Shown here: positions 45,403-53,550 of the stretch, in pieces | Layout of the letters: each line of letters opens with the position of its first letter | Numbering within the stretch: the stretch's first letter is position 1 | DNA from: Streptomyces sp. TLI_146 | Lineage (GTDB): Bacteria; Actinomycetota; Actinomycetes; Streptomycetales; Streptomycetaceae | Direction of reading: 5' to 3' | DNA length: 64,000 nt | Assembly: GCF_002846415.1 (NCBI RefSeq) | Contig: NZ_PJMX01000001.1 | Coordinates: 62,001 to 126,000, forward strand | Position numbers and translations under genes: made by a program | Notes under the pieces: model-generated | Told to the model about the DNA's origin: nothing | The model's database searches: none | The model's input: only the letters and a program-made list of their open reading frames with translations

Positions 45403-46110
45403 ATGGATGCTGATGTGGCGGTGCCAGATGAGCTCGACAGCGTCTGGGAGTCCATCACGGCGCTGCTGGCTGCCGTCGAGCTCACAGCCGACGACGTCAT
45501 CGACCTCGGGCAGATCTCCCAGTCGTCGGGCTTGCCCGAGGAGCGGATACGGCAGTTGCTGCAGGACCCGGAGGCGGCAGCCGAGGATCCGGACACCCGC
45601 TTCCGTGAGCGGCTGGCGCGGCTGCGGGAGGTGCGCCGGCGCCCGGACGGCCGCAAGCTGACCCTTGACGACATCGGGACCGGCATCGGCTGTTCGCACG
45701 CCCAGATCGGATACCTCCTCAACGGCGAACGGCAGCCCAGCCTGCGTCACGTCCAGGGTCTTGAGCTCTTCTTCCGAGTTCCGCCCGGATTCTTCACCGC
45801 GACCGACCGGCAGAGCCTCGCCCGGGCGCTGGAACCGGTCCACTCCAGTCTCGCCCAAATCGCCGCCCTCAAGGGACACATCGTGCTGAGCTCGGTCCGG
45901 CTGCGCGGGAGCGGGGCGCATGCCGAAACAGTGCTCGGGCAGGCACTTGCGGAGGCCATCGCTGCCGCCGAGCCCGACGCCGAGGTGCGGGAGGTCGCCG
46001 ACGCGATGCGCGCCCTGCCGCCTCCTCACCGGTCCCGTGTGGCCAGCGTCTTCCGAGGGATCCTGGGTCTGACCCATGACCGGTCCGGCCCTTCCGTCAA
46101 CGATCGTTGA
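45403..46110 (+). CDS. XRE-type HTH transcriptional regulator
   Basis: 235 residues from ATG 45403 (GGAG 11 bases upstream); a TTG at 45355 would extend it but has no ribosome site. After an acidic N-terminal region, an HTH_3-like domain is visible at about residues 85-125: LTLDDIGTGIGCSHAQIGYL followed by LNGERQPSLRHVQGLELFF, the usual XRE helix pattern. The C-terminal third is helical and could be a sensing or dimerisation part. Its last codons (VNDR stop) form a palindrome shared with the convergent gene. It heads a group of signalling-type genes (secreted peptide, metallopeptidase, MAB_1171c-like). Confidence 0.85.
   Translation: MDADVAVPDELDSVWESITALLAAVELTADDVIDLGQISQSSGLPEERIRQLLQDPEAAAEDPDTRFRERLARLREVRRRPDGRKLTLDDIGTGIGCSHAQIGYLLNGERQPSLRHVQGLELFFRVPPGFFTATDRQSLARALEPVHSSLAQIAALKGHIVLSSVRLRGSGAHAETVLGQALAEAIAAAEPDAEVREVADAMRALPPPHRSRVASVFRGILGLTHDRSGPSVNDR
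46097..46110. promoter_or_regulatory. Perfect palindrome TCAACGATCGTTGA spanning two convergent stop codons
   Basis: The 14 bp encode the NDR-stop end of the plus-strand XRE gene and, read on the other strand, the NDR-stop end of the minus-strand gene, which therefore overlap by exactly this palindrome. A near copy lies upstream of the XRE gene at 45243. Confidence 0.55.
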
Positions 46111-47143
46111 AACTGGGCTTGCCCGGCGGCGAGTCTGAGGGCAGAGTGACGCGTTCCTGGGCCATTTCGAAGCGGGTCCACGCCGCGACGGTGGCGAGTT
46201 CGCCTTTGACACCGAGAATCTGGCCGAGGGTACCGATGTGCCTGCGGGCAGTCCGCTCGTTAATGCTCAACGCCCGCGCGATCTGGTCGTAGGTCCACTC
46301 GTTCAAGCGCATCTTGATGATGGACCGCTGTATGTCGGTGACTCTTGCCTCTTCGGGGACCGGCTCGGGCAGCGGTGCCACGGCCCAGGGGACCGCCTCC
46401 GCCCATTCGCCCTCGAATATCTGGCGCGCGTACGCGACGAGGGCAGGGTGCAGCAGCGCGATCGCACGATCCCGCGATGGCTCACCGTTGGGGCCGAGTT
46501 GGGTGTAGTCCGGCACCACCGCCAGGTGGCTGTAGATGACCATGCGCGGGAACCGCCGACTGCTCAGGCGCACCTCCCCGCCGTTCGCGATGACGGTGTC
46601 CGCCCACTCCGACTCGCCCGGCCTGGCCCGTGCGGTCACCGGATAGATGGTCCGGATCCCGATGCCCGCCCGCAGGTTCGCCTCCTCCTTGGGCTTGCGC
46701 GCCTTGGTCGCGGACTGGGGCCGGTCAAGGGGATGAGCGGTGAGCACTTCGATCTGCTCTTTGGCCTCGGCCTCGCGCAGCAGGCGATTGGCCTCGTCCT
46801 TGCTGCTCAGGACACGCAGGCCGCCGACTATGCCGTCGTGCGGGTCGGGCAGCATGTCCAACACCTGACGCAGTTCCCTGAGCCGGCGGGTGAGCGCTTC
46901 CAGTTCGTCGAGCCCAGCATCCACCTGTTCCCGATATGCCGTGCCAGCCTCCAAGGCCATCTTGGGCCGCCCCGGCCTGAGTTCATTGGGGACAGTCAGT
47001 CCGTACCGCTGCAACTCCGCCAGTTCCGCGCCGAATTCGGCCTCGTCCACCTCCAGCGAGGCGTTGCGGCGCATCGTCAAGTAAAGGTCGTATGCCCGCT
47101 GGCTCAGGCGCGCGGACGCTTCACTATTCTCCCGCTTGTCCAT
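46097..47143 (-). CDS. LuxR-type HTH regulatory protein
   Basis: 348 residues from ATG 47143, preceded by GGAGG 5 bases upstream. The first 150 residues are charged and helical, probably coiled coil (DAGLDELEALTRRLRELRQV). The middle holds a phospholipase-D-like or effector domain of the type found in Streptomyces TrmB/LuxR proteins (AGIGIRTIYPVTARARPG, RMVIYSHLAVVPDYT). A LuxR-like HTH is at about 284-312 (WTYDQIARALSINERTARRH). It converges on the XRE gene with a 14-bp overlap and is divergent from the DPTWD peptide gene, whose promoter region it shares. Confidence 0.8.
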   Translation of the reverse strand: MDKRENSEASARLSQRAYDLYLTMRRNASLEVDEAEFGAELAELQRYGLTVPNELRPGRPKMALEAGTAYREQVDAGLDELEALTRRLRELRQVLDMLPDPHDGIVGGLRVLSSKDEANRLLREAEAKEQIEVLTAHPLDRPQSATKARKPKEEANLRAGIGIRTIYPVTARARPGESEWADTVIANGGEVRLSSRRFPRMVIYSHLAVVPDYTQLGPNGEPSRDRAIALLHPALVAYARQIFEGEWAEAVPWAVAPLPEPVPEEARVTDIQRSIIKMRLNEWTYDQIARALSINERTARRHIGTLGQILGVKGELATVAAWTRFEMAQERVTLPSDSPPGKPSFNDR

Positions 47144-47165
47144 GCATGCCTCCTATGCCCGATGT

Positions 47166-47191
47166 CCGGATGCGGACATACCCGCATCCGG
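47166..47191. promoter_or_regulatory. 10-bp inverted repeat in the divergent promoter region
   Basis: CCGGATGCGG (47166-47175) and CCGCATCCGG (47182-47191) are perfect arms around ACATAC, 22 bases upstream of the LuxR-type gene and about 130 bases before the peptide gene. An operator, or a hairpin in the minus-strand leader, is likely. Confidence 0.55.
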
Positions 47192-47318
47192 AGCCCTGCT
47201 GCGGGTTGATCAGGATTATCAGATACGTCAGCCTCATGGATACGGGGGCTCCGCCGGACGCATGACCGGCGGCGCACACGCGAGGCACCGCGGGGGCGCG
47301 GTGCCCGAGGGGAGACAT

Positions 47319-47498
47319 ATGAACAGGGTTCGCATCGCTGCGGTGACCGGAATACTCCTGGTCGCCGGTCTGGCGGGCACGGGCGGCAGCCAGCTGGCTG
47401 CCGCTGATCCCACGTGGGACTCAACCCGGCCGGTCGTGGCCGCGGACAGCGTGCCCACACCTCCGCCGCCGGCTCCGCTTGATCCCACCTGGGACTGA
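47319..47498 (+). CDS. Secreted 59-residue peptide precursor with two DPTWD motifs
   Basis: ATG 47319 has GAGGGGAG about 4-5 bases upstream, a strong ribosome site. The precursor has a classical signal peptide (MNRVRIAAVTGILLVAGLAG, cleavage likely near QLAA-A). A short mature part of about 30 residues follows: ADPTWDS near its start, a Pro-rich linker with VPTPPPPAP, and LDPTWD as the exact C terminus. The repeated aromatic-acidic motif and terminal position suggest a processed signal or ligand. It stands between a regulator pair and genes for an HELGH metallopeptidase and a MAB_1171c-like membrane protein, so it may be the signal of that system; this is inference. Confidence 0.75.
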   Translation: MNRVRIAAVTGILLVAGLAGTGGSQLAAADPTWDSTRPVVAADSVPTPPPPAPLDPTWD

Positions 47499-47682
47499 CC
47501 GGTCAGGCCAAGGCGCCGCCCCGCACGGGGCGGCGTACGGCTCAAGGCCCCTGTTCACCAACGAAGGGAGATCGCTCGAACCACCAGTCCCCGCGCCCGC
47601 CCCGGCTCCGCAATCCCGCCCGCCTGCCGCACGCCAGCTTGCTCAGTTGAGTACTCAGAATGCCTCGCGCCCGGAGACCGCA

Positions 47683-48291
47683 GTGCCCGACAACGACTCC
47701 CGCCCACCGGCGGACGACGCCCCGGTGAAACGATCCGCCGCGCCCGGTGCCGGCGGCCGCTGGGCCGCGCTTCGCGAGCAGTGGTCCATTCAGCGGACCA
47801 CGTGGGCCATGACCAGGGTCATCCGACGGGACATCGGGCTCCGCCACGTCGCTGACCTCCAAGGCCTGCTCGACGCGGTGGCCGCGAAACTCGGCAAACC
47901 GATCACGGTGGTCACCGTCGACCTGCCGCCTGGCGTCTCGGGCTTCAGCGCGCGCGGCCACAACCACTACTACATCGCGGTCGCCCGAACCGTAAGCGAA
48001 TTCACCCGGATTACCACTACTCTGCACGAACTTGGTCATCTCTGGGTGAATCCTCCCTCTGGCGACGACGCCGGCGGGCCCGTGAACGAGGACATGGTGC
48101 GCCAGCTCCTGCCCGGACTCCATCCCGGGCCCGTCCTCAACATCCTTCGCCGCAGCCACTTCGACGACGCGCACGAGCGTGAAGTGGAAGTGTTCGCCAC
48201 GCTGATCCTGCAACGGCTCCCCCTCGGCGATGACCAGATTCGCAGCGAATCGCTCACCTCGGGACTTGCTCACCGGAGGTCTGGTGTCTGA
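47683..48291 (+). CDS. HELGH zinc metallopeptidase (ImmA/IrrE-like)
   Basis: 202 residues from GTG 47683, chosen because GGAG lies 6 bases upstream; the open frame extends further but is Pro/Ala-rich and lacks a better start. The zinc motif HELGH is at about residues 115-119 (TTLHELGHLWV), and a downstream acidic helix (HEREVEVFATLIL, about 163-175) supplies the third ligand, the arrangement of ImmA/IrrE-type peptidases. Such enzymes typically cleave a partner XRE repressor in response to a signal. Here an XRE gene, a secreted peptide gene and a membrane protein gene surround it. It overlaps the next gene by 8 bp. Confidence 0.82.
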   Translation: MPDNDSRPPADDAPVKRSAAPGAGGRWAALREQWSIQRTTWAMTRVIRRDIGLRHVADLQGLLDAVAAKLGKPITVVTVDLPPGVSGFSARGHNHYYIAVARTVSEFTRITTTLHELGHLWVNPPSGDDAGGPVNEDMVRQLLPGLHPGPVLNILRRSHFDDAHEREVEVFATLILQRLPLGDDQIRSESLTSGLAHRRSGV

Positions 48292-49552
48292 AAGCATGTC
48301 CACGGTGGTGTACCTGTTCATCGCCGTGCTGGTACTCGCCCTGGGGCTGTGGAAGATCACCGCCTTGCTGCGCGACCCCACGCCGGCGCTGGCGCTGATT
48401 GCCTCCAACTTCCTTGTCGCGTCGGCTGTCTATGTCATGGCCGCGCCGTTGGTCTACCGCAAAGTCGGCGAAGCCTTCGACCGTCCGTCCTTCGCGACGC
48501 TGCCCGTTTACGTCGGGATCCTGGCGTGCTTCGCCCACCTGCACCTTTTGACCCTGGTGTGGGATCCGGACCTGCGCCAGCCCCCGGTCCGCCTCCACCG
48601 CACCTTCGCCGCGTGGACCCTCACCTACCTGCTCACGTCGGCCGCCATGACCGTGCTGTTCTGCTCAGCCGACCTGTCAGGGCCCGGTGACGGAGACCCT
48701 CTGACCTTCAACACTGACCACGCCGGCGACCCGCTCGTGCTGCTGTTCCTTGCTCTGTTCCTTGCCACTTTGGCCACCGGTTCACTGAGCACCTACCGGC
48801 GCTGTCGCAATCTCCAGCCCGACGACCCCCGCATCGAGCACGCTCTGGCCTGGTTCGCGCGTGGCAGCCTGCTGGTAGTCGGGTACGTGCTCTGCAACGC
48901 CCCGGCTATCGCCGTCGCGGCCACCGGGTCCCATGCCCTGGACCGCATCGGCGTGCTCGGCTCGACCGCCGGTGCCTCCGGAGCGCTGGTCGCCAGCTAC
49001 GGTCTGTCGGGGGCCGCGGTCAGCGCCTGGCGACGCGAGCGCCGCGACATCAAGAAATTGCGCCCCCTGTGGAACCTGGTGGTGCGCGATGTCAACGCCT
49101 CCCTCGCCTTGAGTGCCCACAGTGCCCGAAGCCACCGGCGTCTGCTGAACCGCCAGTATTTGCTCACGCGCCGGATCATCGAGATCCACGACGGAATGCA
49201 GGCACTCGGGCCGTGGATCTCCCCGCTCACCGCCGATGCCCTCGATCGGCTCCAGGCAGCCCGCCTCGAGCAGCTCTCCGAGTCCGAACTCACGGCGGTG
49301 GCAACGGCCGCGGCCCTGCGTGACGCGACCGACCTGCTGCGCTCCGCCCGTGCGAAGCAGGCCACCGACGCTCCGGTGCCTCCGCCCGGGGCCGCCCCGC
49401 TGCCCGGTCGTCGTACCCGGGCCGTCGACGAGCGCCAGCGACTGCTGCTGGTCTCCGGCGCCCTTGACCACCCGCTGACCAAGGACGTCCTCGCCGAGAC
49501 CCACGCGCTGCGCAAGGGCGGCATCTCCTCCCCCGGCCACCCCAGTGGGTGA
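48284..49552 (+). CDS. MAB_1171c-like integral membrane protein (7 TM, DUF6545-type tail)
   Basis: 422 residues from GTG 48284 (GGAGG 4 bases upstream, 8-bp overlap with the peptidase gene); ATG 48296 is an alternative. Seven hydrophobic helices span about residues 6-255 (for example STVVYLFIAVLVLALGLW, WTLTYLLTSAAMTVLF, GSLLVVGYVLCNAPAIAVA). A cytoplasmic tail follows with LRPLWNLVVRDVN and RRIIEIHDGMQAL, the DUF6545 pattern. I know this family as an uncharacterised putative transporter often found beside a zinc peptidase and XRE gene. It could export or sense the DPTWD peptide. Confidence 0.82.
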   Translation: MSESMSTVVYLFIAVLVLALGLWKITALLRDPTPALALIASNFLVASAVYVMAAPLVYRKVGEAFDRPSFATLPVYVGILACFAHLHLLTLVWDPDLRQPPVRLHRTFAAWTLTYLLTSAAMTVLFCSADLSGPGDGDPLTFNTDHAGDPLVLLFLALFLATLATGSLSTYRRCRNLQPDDPRIEHALAWFARGSLLVVGYVLCNAPAIAVAATGSHALDRIGVLGSTAGASGALVASYGLSGAAVSAWRRERRDIKKLRPLWNLVVRDVNASLALSAHSARSHRRLLNRQYLLTRRIIEIHDGMQALGPWISPLTADALDRLQAARLEQLSESELTAVATAAALRDATDLLRSARAKQATDAPVPPPGAAPLPGRRTRAVDERQRLLLVSGALDHPLTKDVLAETHALRKGGISSPGHPSG

Positions 49553-49675
49553 CCATTTCTCGCCCCGCCTCACGCCCAGGCTCGTAAGGTGCGCCCATTC
49601 GCAGGTTAGGGTCCCTGGGAGCCAACGGGCCTGCGGCACATGGGTATACGGCGCCAAGACGAAGGATACGTACAG

Positions 49676-51007
49676 GTGAAGCAGGCGATAGTGCTCGGAG
49701 GCAGCTTCGGTGGGCTCCTGGCCGCGCGAGTCCTCAGCGATCACACCGACGACGTCGTCGTCATCGACACCGATGACCTGTCCACGAGCGGCACAGGACC
49801 TGGCGCCCCACACCGCGACCAGTTGCACGCGCTGCTGGCCATGGGGCACCTCCGGCTCGAACGCTGGTTTCCCGGCATCACCGAGGAGACTGTCGCCGAC
49901 GGGGCGCTGCTGGGCCAGGGGAGCCAGGTCCAGTTCCATGTCGACGGGGTCCGCAAGGTCGACCTGCCTGAGGCGCGGATGCTGAGTGCGACCCGCCCCT
50001 TCCTCGAGAGTCATCTACGCCGCCGCGTCATGGCCCTGCCCAACGTCCGCTTCCTGCACGGCCGGGCCAGCGGCCTCCTCGATGACGGCCGCCGCATCAC
50101 CGGCGTCCGTATCACCCCGGTGGCCCCCGCCCCGGAACACCCGCACCCCGACGAGTTCACCCTCGACGCCGACCTGGTGGTGGACGCGATGGGCCGCTCC
50201 AGCCGGCTCGGCAAATGGCTCCAGGCGAGCGGCTGGGAAGCCCCTCCCCTGGACCGCATGCGCGTCGACCTCGGCTACGCCACCGCGTCCTTCACCCGCG
50301 GCGATGAGCTCCCCGGCACGGTGATCGCCCACGCCACCCCCGGCCCCGCCAGCAACTACCGACCCCAGCTCAGCGAACCCGGCGCCCTCGCAGCGGTGGA
50401 GGACAGCCAGTGGTCCGTGGTCCTGGCCGGCTACACCGACTACCGCCCGGGCCCCGACCCTGAGCAGTTCCTGGCCCGTATGCGGCGCTGCGTCGCCCCA
50501 CTGCGCACGGTCGCCGATGTCTGCACCATGGTGGGCGAGGTCCGCCCCTACCACTTCCGCGAGAGCACACGCCGCGAGTTCACCCGCCTCACCCGCTTCC
50601 CCGGCGGCCTCGTCGCCCTGGGCGACTCCGTCGCCTCGGTCAACCCCATCTACGGCCAGGGCCTCACCCTCGCCGCCCTCCAGGCCTCCTCGCTCGCCGT
50701 CCACCTCGCTTCCGGCGCCCACCCGCACGCCCCGGCCTGGGACTACTTCCGCCGCGCCCGTACCGTCGTCGGCGCAGCCTGGGACTTGGCCACCACCGCC
50801 GACCTCGCCCAGCCCCACGTCACCGGCCCCTACCCCCGCGGCTACCGCCTCTCCCGCTGGGCGGGCGACCAGCTCATCACTGCTTCCGTCCACGACAGCC
50901 GGGTCAACAGCGCCTTCACGGACGTCCTCCACATGAACGCCCACCCCCGCACCCTGACCCGCCCCTCCCTGCTGCTGCGCGCCGCACTCACCCGAGGACC
51001 ACGCTGA
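49676..51007 (+). CDS. FAD-dependent oxidoreductase/monooxygenase
   Basis: 443 residues from GTG 49676, with AAGGA 9 bases upstream; an in-frame ATG at 49640 would add 12 residues. The FAD Rossmann motif is at the N terminus (AIVLGGSFGGLLAARVL). Downstream are LDADLVVDAMGRSSRLGKWL, a DG-type segment, and the ALGDSVASVNPIYGQGLTLAALQASSLA flavin-closing motif region (about 317-345), as in group A monooxygenases and geranylgeranyl reductase-like proteins. It is next to a squalene/phytoene synthase homologue, which makes a role in modifying a polyprenyl or terpenoid product likely. Confidence 0.87.
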   Translation: MKQAIVLGGSFGGLLAARVLSDHTDDVVVIDTDDLSTSGTGPGAPHRDQLHALLAMGHLRLERWFPGITEETVADGALLGQGSQVQFHVDGVRKVDLPEARMLSATRPFLESHLRRRVMALPNVRFLHGRASGLLDDGRRITGVRITPVAPAPEHPHPDEFTLDADLVVDAMGRSSRLGKWLQASGWEAPPLDRMRVDLGYATASFTRGDELPGTVIAHATPGPASNYRPQLSEPGALAAVEDSQWSVVLAGYTDYRPGPDPEQFLARMRRCVAPLRTVADVCTMVGEVRPYHFRESTRREFTRLTRFPGGLVALGDSVASVNPIYGQGLTLAALQASSLAVHLASGAHPHAPAWDYFRRARTVVGAAWDLATTADLAQPHVTGPYPRGYRLSRWAGDQLITASVHDSRVNSAFTDVLHMNAHPRTLTRPSLLLRAALTRGPR

Positions 51008-51067
51008 CCTTCATCCCGGCTCCGGGCGCAGCACCCGTACCACCACCCTCAGCGAGGAGCACCAACT

Positions 51068-52009
51068 GTGACGACGTGGCCGCACACACTAGACCGCGCA
51101 GGCATCACCAGCCCCGTTCTGCGCGACGCCTACAGTGCCCAGCGCGGCCTCGTCGCCCGCTACGCCCGCGCTGAATACACGGCCGTACGCCTGCTCCTCC
51201 CCGCCCCGCTCGTTCCCCACGTGATCACCGCGACCGCCTTCATGCACCACAGCGACACGCTCATCGACCAAGGCCCGCTCCACCAACGCCTCTCGGCCCA
51301 CGCCAACTGGAGCACACGGACCCGTGCCGCTCTGGCCGGCAGCCCCGATCACGTGGACCCGCTGCTCGCGGCCTTGCGCCACACCACCCTGGCCTACCCG
51401 CAGATACGGCCGCGCATCAGTTCCTACCTCAAGGGCGGCGAACTCGAAGCCAGTTGGACCAGTTTTGCCACCGAGGACGACTTCCAGACCTATGTGGACG
51501 CCTACGCGCTGCCCGCCTTCATGATCATCGCCTCCCTGGTCACGCCGCCGCACGAACCGGACGCCTTCGAAGCCGGCTGCCGCACCTTCATCCTCGCCAG
51601 CCAGCGCCTCGATTTCCTCGAAGACCTCGCCGAAGACCTGCAGTCCGGACGCTCCGGCATCCCCGACCAGACCCTCACCGACCACGGCCTGACCCGCGAG
51701 GGGCTGCTCAAGCGGCCCGACCCTGTTCGCATGCAGAGCCTGATCCGCCATCATGCCGCCCTCATCAGGCGTGACCTCGCGGCTGCCGCGCACTTGGAGG
51801 GCCTCGTGCAGATCCCTCACCGGCCGTTCCTGCGCGCGCTCGTCCAGCTCCAGTCCGCCCGTCTTGCCGCCGCGGAATCCCATGGACCGAAACTGCTGGA
51901 GTCCGCCCCCAAAGCCCCCGTGGGGCGGGCCTCCTTGATCCTCCTTCGGGCCATCGCCTCCCGGGGTATTCACCGCCGCATCCGCTCTACCGCGCGTAGG
52001 CAGCCGTAG
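51068..52009 (+). CDS. Squalene/phytoene synthase family protein
   Basis: 313 residues from GTG 51068 (GAGGAG 8 bases upstream). Both aspartate-rich motifs of trans-isoprenyl head-to-head enzymes are present in modified form: HHSDTLIDQG (Asp63 and Asp67) and RLDFLEDLAEDLQSGRSGIP (about 179-197). All-helical composition and size match the family, whose members condense or cyclise prenyl diphosphates using Mg2+. The product cannot be predicted; recent relatives include unusual terpene cyclases as well as carotenoid enzymes. It is paired with the FAD enzyme, 60 bp apart. Confidence 0.85.
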   Translation: MTTWPHTLDRAGITSPVLRDAYSAQRGLVARYARAEYTAVRLLLPAPLVPHVITATAFMHHSDTLIDQGPLHQRLSAHANWSTRTRAALAGSPDHVDPLLAALRHTTLAYPQIRPRISSYLKGGELEASWTSFATEDDFQTYVDAYALPAFMIIASLVTPPHEPDAFEAGCRTFILASQRLDFLEDLAEDLQSGRSGIPDQTLTDHGLTREGLLKRPDPVRMQSLIRHHAALIRRDLAAAAHLEGLVQIPHRPFLRALVQLQSARLAAAESHGPKLLESAPKAPVGRASLILLRAIASRGIHRRIRSTARRQP

Positions 52010-52151
52010 ACGCAGCGGTTCCCCTCCGGCGGCGCCGAGCTCATCGGCCAGGTCTCGCGCATCGGTCCGCGGCAGCTCCCCCAACGACCCTCCGCAGCTC
52101 CAGCAGCAAGGCCCGCGCCCTGCAGCCGTGTGCTGCCAGACTGGCGTCGTG

Positions 52152-52454
52152 ATGGACGAAGAGCATGCGGATCTACTGGGCTATGACTGGGTCGTGTGGG
52201 AGCTGGAGGTCCGCGATCCCCACCTACTGACGGAGCCGGGAGTGGGCGAGCGGACGCAGCAAGCTCTGACTGAGCTCGCGGGAGGACTCGGGTGCGTCTT
52301 CGACCACTGCGTTGACGATGACTCGTACGACGGCAGCGACGCGGGCACGTACTACGCGTGGCTGGTGCGGATCCCCCAGGCCGAGCACCGCCGCCGCGGT
52401 GCCGACGGACTGCCTCTCGTGGTGGCGCCCCTGTGGAGGTTCCTGCGCACTTAG
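52152..52454 (+). CDS. Hypothetical small acidic protein
   Basis: 100 residues from ATG 52152 (GTG 52149 also possible); no clear Shine-Dalgarno. The sequence has an ordered alpha/beta look, with YDWVVWELEVRDPHLL, DDDSYDGSDAGTYYAWLVRI and PLWRFLRT. It is acidic and has no signal or membrane segment. No family was recognised. It lies between the terpenoid genes and a DUF6233-like gene in the same orientation. Confidence 0.6.
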   Translation: MDEEHADLLGYDWVVWELEVRDPHLLTEPGVGERTQQALTELAGGLGCVFDHCVDDDSYDGSDAGTYYAWLVRIPQAEHRRRGADGLPLVVAPLWRFLRT

Positions 52455-52481
52455 CTGCCGCCCGGGCTGGATACGTGGAGG

Positions 52482-53042
52482 GTGACGCCGCATCTGGACC
52501 TCTCCTTCCGCCTAGCTGCTGGTGATCTCCTCAAGGGCACCTACGCGGACCTCCTGGACCCCATCGAGGTGGCTCTGCTGGGCAGTCGCCGCGAGGGTGC
52601 CGAACAGATCGAGCCCCAGGTGAACTACGACGTCGGCCTGCCCGCCTACCGCAACACCGACCAGGGCCAGGTCGAAGCCGCCGAATACCGGGTCTGGGTC
52701 GAAGCCCCCGCCCACGTCCGCCCCCTCCACGGCATCTCCTACGCGGACGTGCCCACCACCCACCTGCCGGACGACATCCCCGACACACCCACCGGACGAC
52801 CGGCAGGATGGGTTCTCACCCGGCTGGGCAACGGCCGCGGCCCCGGCCGGGCGGTCCTCCATGCGCCCGACTGCACCGAAGCCCCCACCGGCACCCCCGT
52901 CCTCTCCCTGGACCAGGCCCTCGCCCAGGCCGAGAAGCCAGGCGTGCAGCTGTGCACCCTGTGCGGTGCCGCCCAGGAGCTCGACCCCGTCCTGCGCGGC
53001 TTCAACGACGGGTTCGACCACTCCGGCGGGACGTGGCCCTGA
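52482..53042 (+). CDS. DUF6233-like protein
   Basis: 186 residues from GTG 52482 with GGAGG immediately upstream (short spacing). The C-terminal part, GRAVLHAPDCTEAPTGTPVL to VQLCTLCGAAQEL, has the spaced Cys pattern (C, then C-x2-C) of Streptomyces DUF6233 proteins, which probably bind a metal. The N-terminal half is unlike the usual coiled-coil start of that family. Function is unknown. Confidence 0.6.
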   Translation: MTPHLDLSFRLAAGDLLKGTYADLLDPIEVALLGSRREGAEQIEPQVNYDVGLPAYRNTDQGQVEAAEYRVWVEAPAHVRPLHGISYADVPTTHLPDDIPDTPTGRPAGWVLTRLGNGRGPGRAVLHAPDCTEAPTGTPVLSLDQALAQAEKPGVQLCTLCGAAQELDPVLRGFNDGFDHSGGTWP

Positions 53043-53550
53043 GCGCCGACCCCGCACTGTTCAGCACCCCGGCGGGAACCCAGGCCCAGCGCTACGGGGT
53101 GAGCGCCCCAGCCCCGGTCCTTGGGTGCCTGGTGGCCGGTCTGGTCCAGCCAGTAAACACTCGGCAACTCGGCGCACTGTATGAGCGGCGTCGCATCCTC
53201 GCTGTCGTTCACGTTCATGTCAGTGCCAACGCCGGTGACGCGGAGGGGCAACGCCTGCCGGCGCCTCCCCAACCGATCGTGCCGTGCACTGGTGCATTCA
53301 GACAGCGACCGGGGCGAGCCGGACGGCTCCCGGTTGAACGCTGATCCGCAGGGCCGGCCGGGGTGCTTCGGCGAGGCAGGGCGGTCATGGCTTGTCAACC
53401 AGCGGCGTTTTCGGAACGGCTAAAGAAGGCTCACTCAAGATCCTGTTACGAGCTCTTGGTAGTCACAATGTTTCACATTCACCATTATGGATCATCAGTC
53501 CGGGCCATACTGCCAGTCACCCATCGCCGCGTATTGCCGGAGGTCTTGCG
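53043..53550. other. Intergenic region, no gene recognised
   Basis: About 510 bases, lower in GC from about 53390. The minus strand around 53100-53215 could encode an ordered segment (ATPLIQCAELPSVYWLDQTG), but no start or complete domain is seen; it may be a remnant. Confidence 0.45.
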
